From assembly GCA_016192645.1 (NCBI GenBank), contig JACPTT010000053.1:1-15589 (forward strand): a stretch of 15,589 bases of DNA, written 5' to 3'. Position 1 is the first letter of the stretch; each line of letters starts with the position of its first letter. The DNA is from Candidatus Levyibacteriota bacterium. Its GTDB lineage: Bacteria > Patescibacteriota > Microgenomatia > Levybacterales > UBA12049. A model generated the notes under the pieces. That model was not told where the DNA came from. It was given only the letters and a program-made list of their open reading frames with translations, and did not search any database. The translations under genes were made by a program, and so were the position numbers. Of this stretch, positions 6,479 through 13,481 are shown one piece after another.

Positions 6479-7558
6479 TCAGCCTATTTCTAGTGTGCCT
6501 TCTTTTTTTGCGGCTCTTCCAATCGAGGAAAGAAGCCCCAGGAGGATAAAATTTGATAAAAGAGAGCTCCCGCCATAAGAAACAAAAGGAAGCGTTGTTC
6601 CCACAATCGGCAAAACTCCCATATTCATCCCAATGTTAAAAGAAAATTGTGTAAGAATCAGAAAGAACGCCGATAGGCTGAAAATCTTGTCAAGTCTGTC
6701 TTGCGAATTAGAAAACAAGACAAAAATTCTATGTAAGAGGAATGCGAAGCACAGAAAAACAATTAAAGAACCTAAAAAACCAAGTGATTCGGCGAGAGTT
6801 GCAAAAATAAAATCGGTATGGCGTTCGGGAAGAAAGCGCAAATATGATTGAGTTCCTTGGCTCATACCTCGTCCTGCTAGCATTCCGGAACCTATGGCAA
6901 TAAGAGCTTGCATTGCATTATATGATGTCCCTAAAGGGTCGCGTGCGGGGTCGAAAAATGCCACTATTCTTTGTTGTTGATACTCGTGAAGGAACCGCCA
7001 CAAAAAAGGAAGAAAAAGCAAAAGGACACCAGCTCCTAAAAAAATCCATGTAAAGGCAACGCCATAGGCAATCAACGTAAGCAGTGTCACCGTCCCCAAA
7101 ATTGCCGCATTGCCAAAATCAGGCTGCTTATAGACAAGAAATAGAACGGGAGTTAAAAATAGAATAACTAAAAAAAAAGTCTTAAAACTAGGAGTTCTCT
7201 TTGCCAGAAACCAAGAAAGAGAAACAAGAAGAAAAGGTTTCATAATTTCCGAAAACTGAACTCGTAGTCCCAATATGTCGAACCAACGAACGGCGCCTTT
7301 GCTCTGGATTCCAACAAGAAGAACTAGTAAAAGTAAAAACAGCGAAATTAGATATATTGGCACGGCATATAGTTGAATGGCTTTATAATTTAACTGCGAA
7401 AGAAAAAGGAAAAAAACGATTGAAACACCGGCAAATAAAAGCTGGCTCTTAAAAAAATCTATGTTTACCGAAAAAAGGGTAGTTAGTCCTAAAAAGAGAA
7501 GGAAAAGGGCCGGAACAAGTAATCTTAGATCGATGTAAAAAAAAGTTCCCCGGTTCAT
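6479..7558 (-). CDS. rodA: RodA, SEDS-family peptidoglycan polymerase
   Basis: A 359-residue SEDS protein with about ten membrane segments. RodA polymerises lipid II into glycan strands during side-wall growth, working with a class B penicillin-binding protein. Visible motifs are RWFDILGLRVQFSE (91-104; relatives have QPSE), KQPDFGNA (144-151), GTQSYLRFLPERHTDFIFA (235-253, with the proposed catalytic Asp249), and VLPIVGTTLPFVSYGGSSL (315-333). The DPLGTSYNAMQALIAIGSG stretch favours RodA over FtsW. Its ATG overlaps the ileS stop as ATGA, so it is likely expressed by coupling from the ileS transcript. No promoter of its own is evident. Confidence 0.9.
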   Translation of the reverse strand: MNRGTFFYIDLRLLVPALFLLFLGLTTLFSVNIDFFKSQLLFAGVSIVFFLFLSQLNYKAIQLYAVPIYLISLFLLLLVLLVGIQSKGAVRWFDILGLRVQFSEIMKPFLLVSLSWFLAKRTPSFKTFFLVILFLTPVLFLVYKQPDFGNAAILGTVTLLTLIAYGVAFTWIFLGAGVLLLFLPFLWRFLHEYQQQRIVAFFDPARDPLGTSYNAMQALIAIGSGMLAGRGMSQGTQSYLRFLPERHTDFIFATLAESLGFLGSLIVFLCFAFLLHRIFVLFSNSQDRLDKIFSLSAFFLILTQFSFNIGMNMGVLPIVGTTLPFVSYGGSSLLSNFILLGLLSSIGRAAKKEGTLEIG

Positions 7559-10491
7559 ACAGCGGTAATCTTAAACGCCGCTCCCTTGGAAAGCGTTCTG
7601 ACCAATGCCTTTCTTTTAATCTCGCTTTCAAATTGAGTTGGCCATTCGGGAATAATCACATCTACTTTTTCATCTAGTCTGGTTCCTAATTTCTTTCGTT
7701 CCTCTTGAATTTGCCGAATAATCTCTCGCGCCTGCCCTTCTGTCTTAAGTTCGGGAGTAACAGTTAAGTCAAGCGAAACCACAGGCGTTTCTAGTTTAGA
7801 TTTGGAAGAAACATATTTTACCTGTTTGACGTTTATTTCTTGGGCAATTAACGTTTCGACATCTTTACTCAATGCTTTTGACGCGTCATAAGAAAGCTTA
7901 CTCAGAGGTTGACGTACTTTTAAATTATTTAGCTTTCGTATCGCATGAGCCTGCATAACAATTTTTCTCCCGATTTCCATTTCTTCCTTTAATGATTGAT
8001 TTACCAGCACAGGATTTTCCTCCGGCCAATCTGCTAGATGCACTGATTCTTCGTTCGTAAGATTTGTATACATTTCATCCGCGATAAAAGGAATAAACGG
8101 AGCAAGAAGTTTTGCCAAAGTAATTAAAACCAGATAGAGCGTTTGGTAGCACACATTTTTGTCTTCGGGACTTTCTGCCGCTGGTCCAACCCGATCGCGG
8201 CTTCTGCGCACATACCAAAGAGAAAGGTCGCTTACAAAGCGCTCGATTTCGCGGCTTGCTAGGTGTGCATTATATTTTTCAAGTTCAACCGTTGTGATTT
8301 TTACTGTCTGGTTGAGTCTTGAAAGAATCCACCGATCCAATATTTTCGGATTTCGAATTTCGGATTTCGAATTTCGGATTTTCCACTTATCAACTGTTGC
8401 GTAAGTAACAAAAAAGTTGTAGATGTTCCAAAGCATTAAGTGAAAACTCCGCCTCGTCTCATCTGCAACATGGTATCCAAAATTTAGATTCTGCTCGGGA
8501 TCCTGCGTTACATACATCCAGCGCATCACATCAACGCCAATCTTGTCAGCCCCCTCATTAAATTCAACCGCATTCCCTTTGCTTTTATGCATCTCTTCGC
8601 CTTTTTCATCGCGAACCAAGGCAAATCCAAGAACCGTTTTGAAAGGATTAGCGTTTTTTAAAGCCGTGCTCATGGCAATAAGCGAATAAAACCAGTTTTT
8701 AAATTGACCAGGGAATGACTCGGTTATAAAGTCCGCCGGAAACCAATCGGTTGGCATTGTGGAAAAAGGAACGATTCCGGCGTCAAGCCACGGATTACCA
8801 ACATCGGAAATTCGGGAAACAACCGAAGAACATTTTGTGCATTTTATTTTCACCTGATCAACCCACGGCCGGTGCGGCGAATTGCCGTTAAACTTCTCCC
8901 ACCCTTCAACTGACCGTTTCTGAAGTTCCTCGCTTCCGCCAATTACCTCAAAACTACCGCACTTTTGGCACTCCCAAATGGGAAGCGCTAAACCCCAGTA
9001 CCTTTTCTTGCTAATCAGCCAATCGTGCATATTCTTTAGCCAATCTAATTCTCTATCAAGTCCCCACTGCGGCAACCAATGGATTTTCCCTGCCGCTTCA
9101 ACCATCTGCTGCCGGTAAGTCTTTTCTTCTATTTTTGATTTTTGATTTTTGATTTTTGATTTTGGTATGCGATCCATCGCAATATACCACTCATCAACCA
9201 CCCGCCAAACAAGCTCTGTTTTGCACCTCCAGCAGGTTGGGTAACGATGAGTGTAATCAAAAGTTTTAAATGCAAAATTTCTCTTTTCCAAATCATCCAA
9301 AATTTCAGGCATAACCTTTTTTACATGCTTGCCGGACATAAAATCAAACCCTTCAATAAACACCCCACCCTCATCAATTTCCTCGATAACCGGCAGTTTT
9401 TCTTTTTTGCCAAGCTTAAAATCTTCAGCACCGGCACCCGGTGCCATATGGACAATTCCCGTTCCCTCTGCCGGATTTACCGCAAGGATTTTGGGGTCAG
9501 CGGCAACTACCCGATGGGCATATCCGCTTAACGCTTTTTGGACTGCCGAAAAGTGATCATATGGCGCCCCATATTCGAGCCCAACCAATTTCTCCCCTCT
9601 AACTTCTTCAACCTTTTCCCATCCTTCTGTTAGCCTAAGTTTATTAACCAGCATGTCTTCTTTATCAGGATCTTCGCTTGCGGTTGGATTGATAAGAATT
9701 ATTTTCTCGCCCGCTTTATTGCTCATCTTCCAATAAGAAAGATTTGGATCAACTGCCAGCGCTACATTACCCGGAATTGTCCAAGGAGTTGTAGTCCAAG
9801 CCAAAAGATACTCCTTCTCCTTACCTTTAATTGGAAGCTTGAACACGATTGTTTTATGGGTCAACTCTTTATACTCCTCGGTTAAAATTTCATGCTGAGA
9901 GATTGCGGTTCCGCAGCGGGGACACCAAGGAACTGAATCGCGACCTTTGTAAAGCCAGCCCTTATTGTTTACAACTTTTAGAAAATTCCAGATCGCATAG
10001 TTATTTTGATCTGCTGATGTATGGTAGGAGTTATCCCAATCCATGAAATATCCGAGGCGCTTTGATTGTTCGGTTTGAATGGCTGAGTATTTTTTAACCC
10101 GCTCTTTGCAAAGATTGATAAATTTCTCAAGACTTTTGAATTTGTCTCCGGGCACCAGATTTTCTATATCTTTTTTATTTTTAAGCCCCAGCTCTTTCTC
10201 AACCTCCACCTCAACCCATAATCCTTGCTCGTCAAAGCCGTTTTGAAAACGCTGCTTGCGTCCTCGCATATTGAAAAATCTCTGCCATAGGTCTTTGTAG
10301 GTCCGGCCCCAAGCATGGTGAACTCCCATTGGGTTATTGGCGGTAATCGGCCCATCTAAAAAGGAAAACTTTTCTTTGGAAGAGTCGTTCTTATAAAGAT
10401 ATTTTTGAGCGATACCCTCTTTGTACCACCTTTCTAATAAATCCCTTTCAAGTTTTGGAAAATCAACTTTTGGAGAAACTGGTTTAAACAT
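7555..10491 (-). CDS. ileS: Isoleucyl-tRNA synthetase, divergent signature motifs
   Basis: A 978-residue class I synthetase that attaches isoleucine to tRNA-Ile. The HIGH region reads NPMGVHHAWGRTYKD, with HHAWG at 58-62. The CP1 editing domain has WTTTPWTIPGN (232-242) and GTGIVHMAPGAGAEDF (343-358). The KMSKS loop reads MHKSKGN (634-640). Four Cys pairs (190/193, 420/423, 508/511, 551/554) could bind zinc. The C-terminal half carries the anticodon-binding domain (DRWILSRL onward, about 719). Length exceeds E. coli IleS (938). Two Lys/Asn-rich inserts (443-454 and 705-716) come from 7-nt tandem repeats. The gene has a strong promoter 7 nt before ATG, predicting a leaderless mRNA, and is coupled to rodA. 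Confidence 0.95.
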   Translation of the reverse strand: MFKPVSPKVDFPKLERDLLERWYKEGIAQKYLYKNDSSKEKFSFLDGPITANNPMGVHHAWGRTYKDLWQRFFNMRGRKQRFQNGFDEQGLWVEVEVEKELGLKNKKDIENLVPGDKFKSLEKFINLCKERVKKYSAIQTEQSKRLGYFMDWDNSYHTSADQNNYAIWNFLKVVNNKGWLYKGRDSVPWCPRCGTAISQHEILTEEYKELTHKTIVFKLPIKGKEKEYLLAWTTTPWTIPGNVALAVDPNLSYWKMSNKAGEKIILINPTASEDPDKEDMLVNKLRLTEGWEKVEEVRGEKLVGLEYGAPYDHFSAVQKALSGYAHRVVAADPKILAVNPAEGTGIVHMAPGAGAEDFKLGKKEKLPVIEEIDEGGVFIEGFDFMSGKHVKKVMPEILDDLEKRNFAFKTFDYTHRYPTCWRCKTELVWRVVDEWYIAMDRIPKSKIKNQKSKIEEKTYRQQMVEAAGKIHWLPQWGLDRELDWLKNMHDWLISKKRYWGLALPIWECQKCGSFEVIGGSEELQKRSVEGWEKFNGNSPHRPWVDQVKIKCTKCSSVVSRISDVGNPWLDAGIVPFSTMPTDWFPADFITESFPGQFKNWFYSLIAMSTALKNANPFKTVLGFALVRDEKGEEMHKSKGNAVEFNEGADKIGVDVMRWMYVTQDPEQNLNFGYHVADETRRSFHLMLWNIYNFFVTYATVDKWKIRNSKSEIRNPKILDRWILSRLNQTVKITTVELEKYNAHLASREIERFVSDLSLWYVRRSRDRVGPAAESPEDKNVCYQTLYLVLITLAKLLAPFIPFIADEMYTNLTNEESVHLADWPEENPVLVNQSLKEEMEIGRKIVMQAHAIRKLNNLKVRQPLSKLSYDASKALSKDVETLIAQEINVKQVKYVSSKSKLETPVVSLDLTVTPELKTEGQAREIIRQIQEERKKLGTRLDEKVDVIIPEWPTQFESEIKRKALVRTLSKGAAFKITAV
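8344..8378. repeat. 7-nt tandem repeat inside ileS (TTTCGGA/TTTCGAA)
   Basis: Five consecutive 7-nt units alternate TTTCGGA and TTTCGAA, making a 14-nt period. In the ileS frame they encode residues 705-716, a polar stretch RNSKSEIRN just before the anticodon-binding domain. Three units equal 21 nt, so gain or loss by threes keeps the frame. Confidence 0.9.
9131..9165. repeat. 7-nt tandem repeat inside ileS (ATTTTTG)
   Basis: Four perfect copies of ATTTTTG (9131-9158) are followed by a variant ATTTTGG (9159-9165). In the ileS frame this gives PKSKIKNQKSKI at residues 443-454, between a Cys pair (420/423) and the HWLPQWG region of the catalytic core. The period matches the other in-gene repeats in this window, although the unit differs. 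Confidence 0.9.
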
Positions 10492-10498
10492 AAATATA

Positions 10499-10527
10499 AT
10501 TGTAGCTTAAAGAAGATTTTTGTTCAA
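10499..10527 (-). promoter_or_regulatory. ileS-rodA promoter, leaderless start
   Basis: Minus-strand -35 TTGAAC (10522-10527), 17-nt spacer, -10 TACAAT (10499-10504), then 7 nt to the ileS ATG. It fills the 44-nt gap after the upstream gene. The predicted transcription start falls at or next to the ATG. Confidence 0.8.
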
Positions 10528-10535
10528 GAAAGAAG

Positions 10536-11141
10536 TTAGCGGCGGACGAGCTGAAGAAAAGCTCTTGTAGTAATATCGAACCAATAAGAAGGACCTGAAG
10601 TAACTACATGAAGAAGTGTCGGTGAATCCCAGCCGGTAATATCTTTAATAACATATTTAATTTTACTCTCGGCAAACCGCGGCATGACATCTATATATTT
10701 TTCGCCATTTGAAAAATTTTCAGCCGATGCCTTAAAGATAAAAATATCAAAGGAATCTACTTTGTTCTCCCGCAAAAATACATATTTGTTGTCGGGAGAC
10801 CAGCTGTTGTACGAGATCTCCATGGATACTCCAAAACCCACTGTTTTTTCAAAAAGAATCTTATTATTTTTACCTGCAATGTCCGAAGCGATAAAGGAAT
10901 AAGTTGCTGAACCATCGCTTTGCTTTTGTGCTTGCATGATAAGGTTCATTTCTCCGTCCGGGGAATGAACTTCGGTATTTTGAATTTCCGGCGTGGGCGC
11001 AATAGGCTTAATCAAAGCGGGATTAGGCGGGTTTAAACTCGCTAGTTTCTCATAATTTGCCAAGAACAAAACCCCGGCAAAAGAGAGGATGATCAAAAAA
11101 ATAATTATCTTTAATGGAAAATGTTTGGCAGAAAAATCCAT
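10536..11141 (-). CDS. Membrane-anchored protein with beta-propeller-like repeats, unknown function
   Basis: A 201-residue protein I cannot assign to a named family. Residues 10-28 form one hydrophobic segment after a short basic N-terminus, so the rest probably faces outward as a signal-anchored domain. A Pro-rich linker (NPPNPALIKPIAPTPE, about 37-52) follows. The domain then shows two WD40/PD40-type signatures, HSPDGEMNLIM and SWSPDNKYVFLRE, as in TolB-like propeller blades, but the protein is too short for a full propeller. The gene has its own promoter and precedes ileS. A function in envelope sensing or binding would be a guess. Confidence 0.75.
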   Translation of the reverse strand: MDFSAKHFPLKIIIFLIILSFAGVLFLANYEKLASLNPPNPALIKPIAPTPEIQNTEVHSPDGEMNLIMQAQKQSDGSATYSFIASDIAGKNNKILFEKTVGFGVSMEISYNSWSPDNKYVFLRENKVDSFDIFIFKASAENFSNGEKYIDVMPRFAESKIKYVIKDITGWDSPTLLHVVTSGPSYWFDITTRAFLQLVRR

Positions 11142-11149
11142 CTGATTTA

Positions 11150-11178
11150 AGAATAGACAAATAAAAGTAGGAAGTCAA
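11150..11178 (-). promoter_or_regulatory. Promoter of the anchored-protein gene, leaderless start
   Basis: Minus-strand -35 TTGACT (11173-11178), 17-nt spacer, -10 TATTCT (11150-11155), then 8 nt to ATG 11141. It is divergent to the DUF5680 promoter. Confidence 0.75.
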
Positions 11179-11215
11179 GAATAATACATAACATGAGAAT
11201 TATAGGAATGTTTTA

Positions 11216-11224
11216 TGTTAAAAT
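11216..11224 (+). promoter_or_regulatory. DUF5680 gene promoter, extended -10, leaderless start
   Basis: TGT followed by TAAAAT (11219-11224) forms an extended -10 that ends 6 nt before ATG 11231. No good -35 is visible at 16-18 nt. Confidence 0.5.
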
Positions 11225-11230
11225 AAAACG

Positions 11231-11692
11231 ATGGATAAAAAGGAAGCACTTTCTTTTCTTTTGAAAGCCAGAAGTAAAACATATGCTGGAGGAAAGGGAG
11301 AAGTAAGACCGGTTTTCCCCAAGCTGCATCAACTTGAATATCGGGAAAAAGATTTTTTATATAGAGACATCTATAACATGGGGAACGGTATCTTTATGGG
11401 CTTTGAAAATGTTTATTTCAAAAACAAACCCGTTATATCAACAAGCTATTTTGGCAATTTTGTAAAGACTACCGAGGAAGAAGTAGACAAAATATTACGA
11501 AGAGCCCTCATTGAAAATTGGGAAACGACTCGCCTTTGGCACAATGTTGAGTGGAAATCTAAAAACTATACCTATTTATGCGAAGCCGATACATCGTCCG
11601 GTAGTCTTGATGAGTTTTCAGGAAGCGAAAAAATCTTAAAAGACACAAAGCAAATATATTATTTCTACTACGCCGGCGGATTTATAGGATAA
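11231..11692 (+). CDS. DUF5680 domain protein
   Basis: A 153-residue protein that fits the DUF5680 pattern: an N-terminal FLLKARSKTYAGG helix, then DFLYRDIYNMG, a FMGFENVYFKNKPVISTSYFG-type core (about 56-76), and a terminal YYFYYAGGFIG. In other bacteria this domain is often fused behind an XRE-type helix-turn-helix; here it stands alone with no DNA-binding part. Its biochemical role is not established. It is soluble, with no membrane segment. It opens the plus-strand part of the accessory stretch and is divergent from the anchored-protein gene, with 89 nt holding both promoters. The family call is from memory of the motif order. Confidence 0.7.
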   Translation: MDKKEALSFLLKARSKTYAGGKGEVRPVFPKLHQLEYREKDFLYRDIYNMGNGIFMGFENVYFKNKPVISTSYFGNFVKTTEEEVDKILRRALIENWETTRLWHNVEWKSKNYTYLCEADTSSGSLDEFSGSEKILKDTKQIYYFYYAGGFIG

Positions 11693-11721
11693 AATCAGTC
11701 TTTCTCCCATGAAGCTAATTT

Positions 11722-11759
11722 CTTAAAAAGCACCTAATTGAAAAGTTTACCTTTTTAAG
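11722..11759 (+). terminator. Weak hairpin after the DUF5680 gene
   Basis: CTTAAAAAG (11722-11730) is complementary to CTTTTTAAG (11751-11759) around a 20-nt loop, and the right arm supplies a T-run. It lies 30 nt after the DUF5680 stop. The stem is AT-rich and the loop long, so terminator activity is uncertain. The right arm is part of the 28-nt direct repeat. Confidence 0.35.
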
Positions 11760-11766
11760 CCCTCAA
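11739..11766 (+). repeat. 28-nt direct repeat, copy 1
   Basis: This copy matches 12353-12380 at 27 of 28 positions; the shared core begins TGAAAAGTTTACC and ends in CTTTTTAAGCC followed by CTCAA here and TTCAA there. A TAACAAC motif also lies at the same distance behind each copy. The pair brackets the kinase-like gene. Confidence 0.9.
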
Positions 11767-11805
11767 GAGGAATTTAACAACAATTTATCATAAAGTTAAT
11801 AATCT

Positions 11806-11814
11806 TGGTATAAT
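11806..11814 (+). promoter_or_regulatory. Promoter of the kinase-like gene, leaderless start
   Basis: TGG followed by a perfect TATAAT (11809-11814) gives a strong extended -10, ending 7 nt before ATG 11822. No convincing -35 is seen. Confidence 0.7.
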
Positions 11815-11821
11815 TCAAGCA

Positions 11822-12355
11822 ATGAAAAGTAACTACTACATTACTGGCATCTCTGGCACTGGTAAATCAGCTATAGCATCAGAACTTAGAAAAGATAATA
11901 TTCAGGCCTATGATATAGATGAGATTAAGGGGATTTGCCACTGGCGACACAAAGAAAGTGGGGAGAAGGCTATTTACTATACAGGCATTGGCAGAGAATG
12001 GCTTGATGCCCATGAGTGGATTTGTGATGAGGAAAAACTGAAAGAACTACTGGATAAACATTCACATTCGGATGTAGTAGTTGTAGGAATTGCTTCAAAT
12101 CAAGAAAATTATTTAAAATATTTTGATAAATTTTTTCTACTATACTGCGGAAAAGAAACTTTCTTAAAAAGATTAAATACCAGAAACGAAGGTAATGCGT
12201 TTGGGAAAGACAAATCTGAACAAGAACAAATTCTAAGTTGGTATAAAGATTTTGAAAATCGAATGATAAAATTGGGTGCTATGCCCATCAATACTGAGCG
12301 AAAACTTGAGGATATAGTTAGAGAGATAAAAGCCAATATGACTATAGAAAAATGA
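11822..12355 (+). CDS. Small P-loop NTPase, nucleoside/nucleotide-kinase-like
   Basis: A 177-residue P-loop protein. The Walker A motif GISGTGKS is at residues 9-16, directly after the first strand, as in adenylate-kinase-like and shikimate-kinase-like small kinases. DIDEI near residue 31 resembles the acceptor-binding loop, VVVVGIAS near 84-91 the Walker B strand, and FLKRLNTRNEGNAFG (about 114-128) an arginine-containing lid. It probably phosphorylates a small molecule with ATP, but the substrate is unknown. It has a leaderless-type promoter. Two near-identical 28-nt repeats bracket it, and the second overlaps its own stop codon TGA, which gives the gene the look of a movable cassette. Confidence 0.75.
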   Translation: MKSNYYITGISGTGKSAIASELRKDNIQAYDIDEIKGICHWRHKESGEKAIYYTGIGREWLDAHEWICDEEKLKELLDKHSHSDVVVVGIASNQENYLKYFDKFFLLYCGKETFLKRLNTRNEGNAFGKDKSEQEQILSWYKDFENRMIKLGAMPINTERKLEDIVREIKANMTIEK

Positions 12356-12380
12356 AAAGTTTACCTTTTTAAGCCTTCAA
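12353..12380 (+). repeat. 28-nt direct repeat, copy 2
   Basis: Second copy of the repeat at 11739-11766, same orientation, one mismatch. Its first three bases are the TGA stop of the kinase-like gene, so a recombination between copies would excise the gene almost exactly (614-nt unit). The 300 nt from 12356 to 12655 hold no credible gene. They contain this repeat, a TTGAGGC motif copy, a plus-strand promoter and the start of a predicted small RNA. Confidence 0.9.
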
Positions 12381-12486
12381 AAATACAATAACAACGAGAA
12401 GGATAAAAATCAATGGTTAGTCAAAGTTCAAGAATTGCATTATTGGTTTAGTTTGATATGGTTTTTGAAGCTGTAAAACACATAAA

Positions 12487-12499
12487 TTGAGGCTAAAGG
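12487..12499 (+). repeat. TTGAGGCTAAAGG motif, copy 1
   Basis: This 13-mer is identical to 13512-13524 and shares its first 11 bases with 13482-13492. Read on the opposite strand, the 28-nt direct repeats contain a similar but longer core (TTGARGGCTTAAAAAGG), so all may derive from one element; that link is an inference. Confidence 0.7.
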
Positions 12500-12505
12500 T
12501 ATAAC

Positions 12506-12533
12506 TTGACAAATAAATCAGATTAGTTAAGAT
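12506..12533 (+). promoter_or_regulatory. Plus-strand promoter of a predicted small RNA
   Basis: Perfect -35 TTGACA (12506-12511), 16-nt spacer, -10 TAAGAT (12528-12533). No reading frame follows it on the plus strand. The predicted start is near 12540, leading into the nested hairpin. Confidence 0.5.
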
Positions 12534-12539
12534 GGAGTT

Positions 12540-12690
12540 AGGTTTGATTAGTTTTAATAAAAGTGGTAAACTATATCAAGCTAGAACATTTATACTTCAT
12601 TTTGAGCAATCTACTTAATGAAACGTGCGAAGTTCGCACTTCCTTAAGTGGATAGTTAAAGTAGATTGCTCCGAGTGAAGTATTTTTTAT
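12540..12690 (+). ncRNA. Predicted structured RNA of about 150 nt, antisense to the DUF3800 3' end
   Basis: The promoter at 12506-12533 would start this transcript. It ends in a large hairpin, 12592-12683: 25-nt arms (12592-12616 and 12659-12683) match at 22 positions. Two of the three mismatches become U-G wobbles only in plus-strand RNA, so the fold favours that strand. Inside lie a second dyad ACTTAA/TTAAGT and a central stem GTGCGAA/TTCGCAC (12625-12639). A T-tract (12683-12688) follows the right arm, as in an intrinsic terminator. It contains no credible reading frame. Its last 35 nt or so are complementary to the 3' end of the DUF3800 mRNA. Alternatives are a mere terminator of the kinase transcript or a small palindromic insertion element. 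Confidence 0.4.
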
Positions 12691-13390
12691 TACATATATC
12701 CTGAATCTTCCCTATCTTATTTTTAACTATCTCATAAAAATCACGCTTGTTATTTTCGTAAACCTGAAAGACCGCATGCGAAATATAATCAGCTACTTGC
12801 AAACCGCCATGACTATAATGAGGATTATGATAATAATGTAAACTAACGTTCGACTGTAATTTCGGATGATTTTGAATGTAATCAAGCCGTACTCGCTCTA
12901 CTTCTATCTCTAATTCTTGACGGAGTTTTAACTTGCTATCCTTGCGAGAAAAAATAATTTCTGTGTTTGGTTTTTGATGAACCAAATTTTTTAACAACTG
13001 TCCTGCCATTACACCATAAAGTCTTCCAGGATTTCTTTGCAGCGTTTCATAACATTTAAGTTTATCCACTATCAAAACATCTATTTTTATATCAAGAGTA
13101 GTAATAAACTGATAAAATTTTTCTTTTACTTGAAGATAATCAGTCTGTGCGTGGAATGAATCTAGTGTATAAGCCGCTGAAAAAATAGCCATTAATGTTG
13201 GTTCTTTTAATAACAGAGAGCGAAAATCAACAACTTGTTGCTGTAGCACAAGCTGGTTCTCGGTTCGGATAGCAACAAGGATAAGAAATTTTGTCGCAAA
13301 CCCTTTAAGAACTAAATTTTCTCCTTTGGCAGAAAAAACCTCTGGTTTCCCAGATTCGTCAAAAAATATGTATTGAGTATCTGATTGCAT
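12656..13390 (-). CDS. DUF3800 protein, RNase H-like fold family
   Basis: A 244-residue protein with DUF3800 signatures. The first strand YIFFDESGK carries Asp11-Glu12, an internal FHAQTD (79-84) and VDVLIVDK-like strand IDVLIVDK (103-110) follow, and the late helix LQVADYISHAVFQVYE (197-212) holds Asp201. Conserved acidic residues in an RNase H-like fold suggest a metal-dependent nuclease, but activity of this family is largely untested. Such proteins are often found among mobile or defence genes. The last eight residues and the stop are encoded in the right arm of a large palindrome, so the natural C-terminus may have been replaced. The ATG lies 6 nt after an extended -10 box. Confidence 0.8.
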   Translation of the reverse strand: MQSDTQYIFFDESGKPEVFSAKGENLVLKGFATKFLILVAIRTENQLVLQQQVVDFRSLLLKEPTLMAIFSAAYTLDSFHAQTDYLQVKEKFYQFITTLDIKIDVLIVDKLKCYETLQRNPGRLYGVMAGQLLKNLVHQKPNTEIIFSRKDSKLKLRQELEIEVERVRLDYIQNHPKLQSNVSLHYYHNPHYSHGGLQVADYISHAVFQVYENNKRDFYEIVKNKIGKIQDICNKKYFTRSNLL

Positions 13391-13396
13391 GTTTTT

Positions 13397-13405
13397 ATTT
13401 TATCA
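13397..13405 (-). promoter_or_regulatory. DUF3800 gene promoter, extended -10, leaderless start
   Basis: Minus strand: TGA followed by TAAAAT (13397-13402), then 6 nt to ATG 13390. A TTGAAC further upstream is 22 nt away, too far for a standard -35. Confidence 0.5.
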
Positions 13406-13481
13406 CTTTAACAATAAAAAGTATGTTCAATTATTTTCCAGCATTGATTACATGTCACACAATGGCGGTTATGACGCGGTT

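Noticed and set aside
6479..10491. Recoded UGA codons
   Set aside because: TGA ends ileS, rodA, the GT4 gene and the kinase-like gene at sensible positions, so the standard bacterial code applies.
11739..12380. CRISPR-like pair of 28-nt repeats
   Set aside because: Only two copies, 586 nt apart with a full gene between, no spacer array and no cas genes.
12351..12479. Open frame of about 40 codons after the kinase-like gene, ending at 12479
   Set aside because: It has protein-like composition but no start codon in frame and no promoter or Shine-Dalgarno sequence. The first repeat copy is open in the equivalent frame too, so the openness may come from the repeat itself.
12356..12655. Integron attC site behind the kinase-like gene
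   Set aside because: Core-like GTTRRRY matches (for example at 12537) exist but are expected by chance; no paired RYYYAAC box with the imperfect internal stems, and no integrase in the window.
13431..13480. Mobile-element end with imperfect dyad between DUF3800 and NYN (GTCA/TGAC around 13455-13475)
   Set aside because: The stem is only four to five pairs and there is no second copy in the window.
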